From SVQP01 sp045652835 (GTDB lineage Bacteria > Bacillota > Clostridia > Oscillospirales > CAG-272), in the NCBI GenBank assembly GCA_045652835.1, contig JAZOLE010000003.1, positions 1 to 7,340 on the forward strand: DNA of 7,340 nt, given 5' to 3'. The position numbers and the translations under genes were made by a program. The notes below the pieces were generated by a model that worked only from the letters and a program-made list of their open reading frames with translations, was not told where the DNA came from and searched no databases. Shown here piece by piece: positions 6,013 to 7,340 of the stretch (within the stretch, counting starts at the first letter, position 1; each line of letters opens with the position of its first letter).

Positions 6013-7340
6013 ATGAATAAGAAAACAGATAAGCTGATCGATGCGATCGGACGCTTGGACGAGCAGCAGATCGCGTCCTGCATGCACCACCGCAGACGCA
6101 AAATGTCGAGCGGCAAAGCACGCATCGCCCTTGTTCTGGCAGCAGCATTGTTGGTTACCACGTTGGCGTCCGCTTTGGTCGTGCTTCCTATGATGCTGGA
6201 GGGCAATACCCCCGGCACAGAGCCCGGTATCATTCCCGGCACCGAAACCGTGGTGCCCGGCACGGAGAACACTACCGATACCGTCGTGCTCCCCCCCGAG
6301 AATACCGCAAAGTTCCCGGGTGTCGCACAGCTGCTCAGCCTTGGCACTCTTTCGTATTCGGGATATACGGTGTCTGACGATGGAATCATCAATTTGCCGG
6401 GTAAGGACAACAATGCATCCTTTACAGAAACCGAGGATTATTTCACTGCACCCATTCCGATCATTACGCTAAATTGCGGTGCGCAAAACACTGTCAAGAT
6501 CAGCTGTGACTACGGAGTGGTCGGTGAAGTGAAACGCGTAAGGGAGTATGGAGAAAACGTTTATCAATACGTAGATGATAACGGAGGCAGATGGGGCATC
6601 AGCTACTGCTCGCATTTTGGCGACAATGAGCTGACTATCAAGGGCGACGAAAGTTTTTTGTGGTTTTATGCAGCCCAAATGGGACTTTATAACAATACCG
6701 GCTGTAACCGCGACACTTTCATCGACTATACCGTGTACGATCCGGACGGCGAAGTCATTGCTGCAGGCAGTATATACGTAGCTGCGTTCCGCTATATGTT
6801 TGCACACGACCTGCGTTTGATGACGAAGATCCCCTTTGATCGTGCACTCTCTAATTTTCAGATCTTTGAAGAGCAAGCGGCACAGTATACCGTTCGCAAG
6901 CCGGTCAATCTGTATGCAGAATCTTTTGTGGACGAAAACGGTAGGATCGATACGGAAAAGCGAGATGCGTTCTTTGCTTATCACGAAACGATCAAGTCCA
7001 TTCGCAGCACTTTGTCTAAAGAAGAGTGGATCAATACAGCTCTCTATCCAAGCGAAGAGGACGGATATGACATCTCCGATCTTGCAAGAGAAGCCGAAGA
7101 GGTTTGGGTGAACCCTTACTCGTATGATTATGACGGTGGGCAAGACAAACCTACAGAAGAAGTGCTTGCTGAGTTTGATGAAGAGCAGCTTGCGTATTAT
7201 CAGGATTTCCTCGAGAGAAAAGCACAAGCACGCGAAGAAGCAGAAGCCTCTTTTACCTCTCACGATCTGTTGCTGAAAGGCTTTGCCAAGCTGTGTAACG
7301 ATCATATCGGATTTCACCCTTGGAACGATAAGTACAGCGG
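6013..7340 (+). CDS. Membrane-anchored putative anti-sigma factor with large unknown outer domain, 3'-truncated
   Basis: The frame is open for 442 codons and runs off the window end. The N-terminus (MNKKTDKLIDAIGRLDEQQI) resembles the short cytoplasmic segment D-A-x-G-x-x-D-x-x-x-I of clostridial membrane proteins encoded beside ECF sigmas. A basic stop (HHRRRK, 25-30) precedes one membrane helix at about 38-62, giving N-in, C-out. Residues 63-98 form a Pro/Gly/Thr-rich tether with three PGTE units (67-70, 75-78, 82-85). The outer part (99 to at least 442) looks beta-rich to about 262, then mixed, with an acidic, probably helical stretch at 381-413. It has cysteines at 155, 165, 199, 231 and 428, which might form disulfides. 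I recognise no enzyme or binding motif in it. The gene starts 20 bases after the sigma stop, so anti-sigma or signal-sensing function is inferred from context and the N-terminus. The 3' half is visibly more AT-rich than the start. A secreted effector merely co-expressed with the sigma is the main alternative. Confidence 0.85.
   Translation, partial: MNKKTDKLIDAIGRLDEQQIASCMHHRRRKMSSGKARIALVLAAALLVTTLASALVVLPMMLEGNTPGTEPGIIPGTETVVPGTENTTDTVVLPPENTAKFPGVAQLLSLGTLSYSGYTVSDDGIINLPGKDNNASFTETEDYFTAPIPIITLNCGAQNTVKISCDYGVVGEVKRVREYGENVYQYVDDNGGRWGISYCSHFGDNELTIKGDESFLWFYAAQMGLYNNTGCNRDTFIDYTVYDPDGEVIAAGSIYVAAFRYMFAHDLRLMTKIPFDRALSNFQIFEEQAAQYTVRKPVNLYAESFVDENGRIDTEKRDAFFAYHETIKSIRSTLSKEEWINTALYPSEEDGYDISDLAREAEEVWVNPYSYDYDGGQDKPTEEVLAEFDEEQLAYYQDFLERKAQAREEAEASFTSHDLLLKGFAKLCNDHIGFHPWNDKYS
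6211..6267 (+). repeat. Three PGTE-coding units in the tether
   Basis: The codons for Pro-Gly-Thr-Glu recur at 6211-6222, 6235-6246 and 6256-6267, beginning CCCGGCAC each time with third-base differences in the Thr and Glu codons. They encode the flexible linker just outside the membrane helix. The near-identical codons suggest local duplication. Confidence 0.6.

Noticed and set aside
6469..7317. Minus-strand open frame of 282 codons near the window end
   Set aside because: The + strand frame from 6013 has a strong ribosome binding site, a membrane helix and operon spacing, and stays open through the whole stretch. The antisense protein has no coherent features.

Overview
The window looks like a piece of a Bacillota chromosome, most likely a gut-type Clostridia lineage. 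The reasons are strong AAGGAGG ribosome binding sites on most genes, Firmicutes-like UvrA and UvrB proteins, and a sigma factor of the kind that clostridial genomes carry in many copies beside a downstream membrane partner. All genes I can support lie on the + strand. No RNA gene, CRISPR array, insertion sequence or phage gene is visible.

Bases 1-5063 form a nucleotide excision repair cluster. It holds the 3' part of uvrB (cut by the window start), a small two-helix membrane protein overlapping the uvrB stop by ATGA, then a complete uvrA. UvrA finds DNA damage and loads UvrB, and UvrB then recruits the UvrC nuclease. The membrane gene between them is unexpected. A 14-base direct repeat lies over its start codon and again over the uvrA start codon, so it looks like an insertion into an older uvrB-uvrA junction. 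A strong hairpin terminator (5075-5101) closes the cluster.

Bases 5064-5401 have no convincing gene. After the terminator come three hairpins (5108-5126, 5130-5142, 5156-5182) and a stretch with reiterated GCGAGT and GCGACGC words. I read this as a probable interspersed repeat or structured element. It is followed by an AT-rich leader with weak candidate promoters and an inverted repeat.

Bases 5402-7340 form a second operon: a sigma-70 family (ECF-like) sigma factor, then 20 bases later a membrane-anchored protein that stays open to the window end. The second protein has a short basic cytoplasmic N-terminus, one membrane helix, a Pro-Gly-Thr-Glu tether and more than 340 residues of outer domain that I do not recognise. 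The layout suggests a transmembrane signalling pair in which the second gene restrains the sigma factor in response to something outside the cell. That role is inferred from context. The sigma start codon sits in the loop of a small perfect hairpin and overlaps a four-codon reading frame, which hints at translational control.
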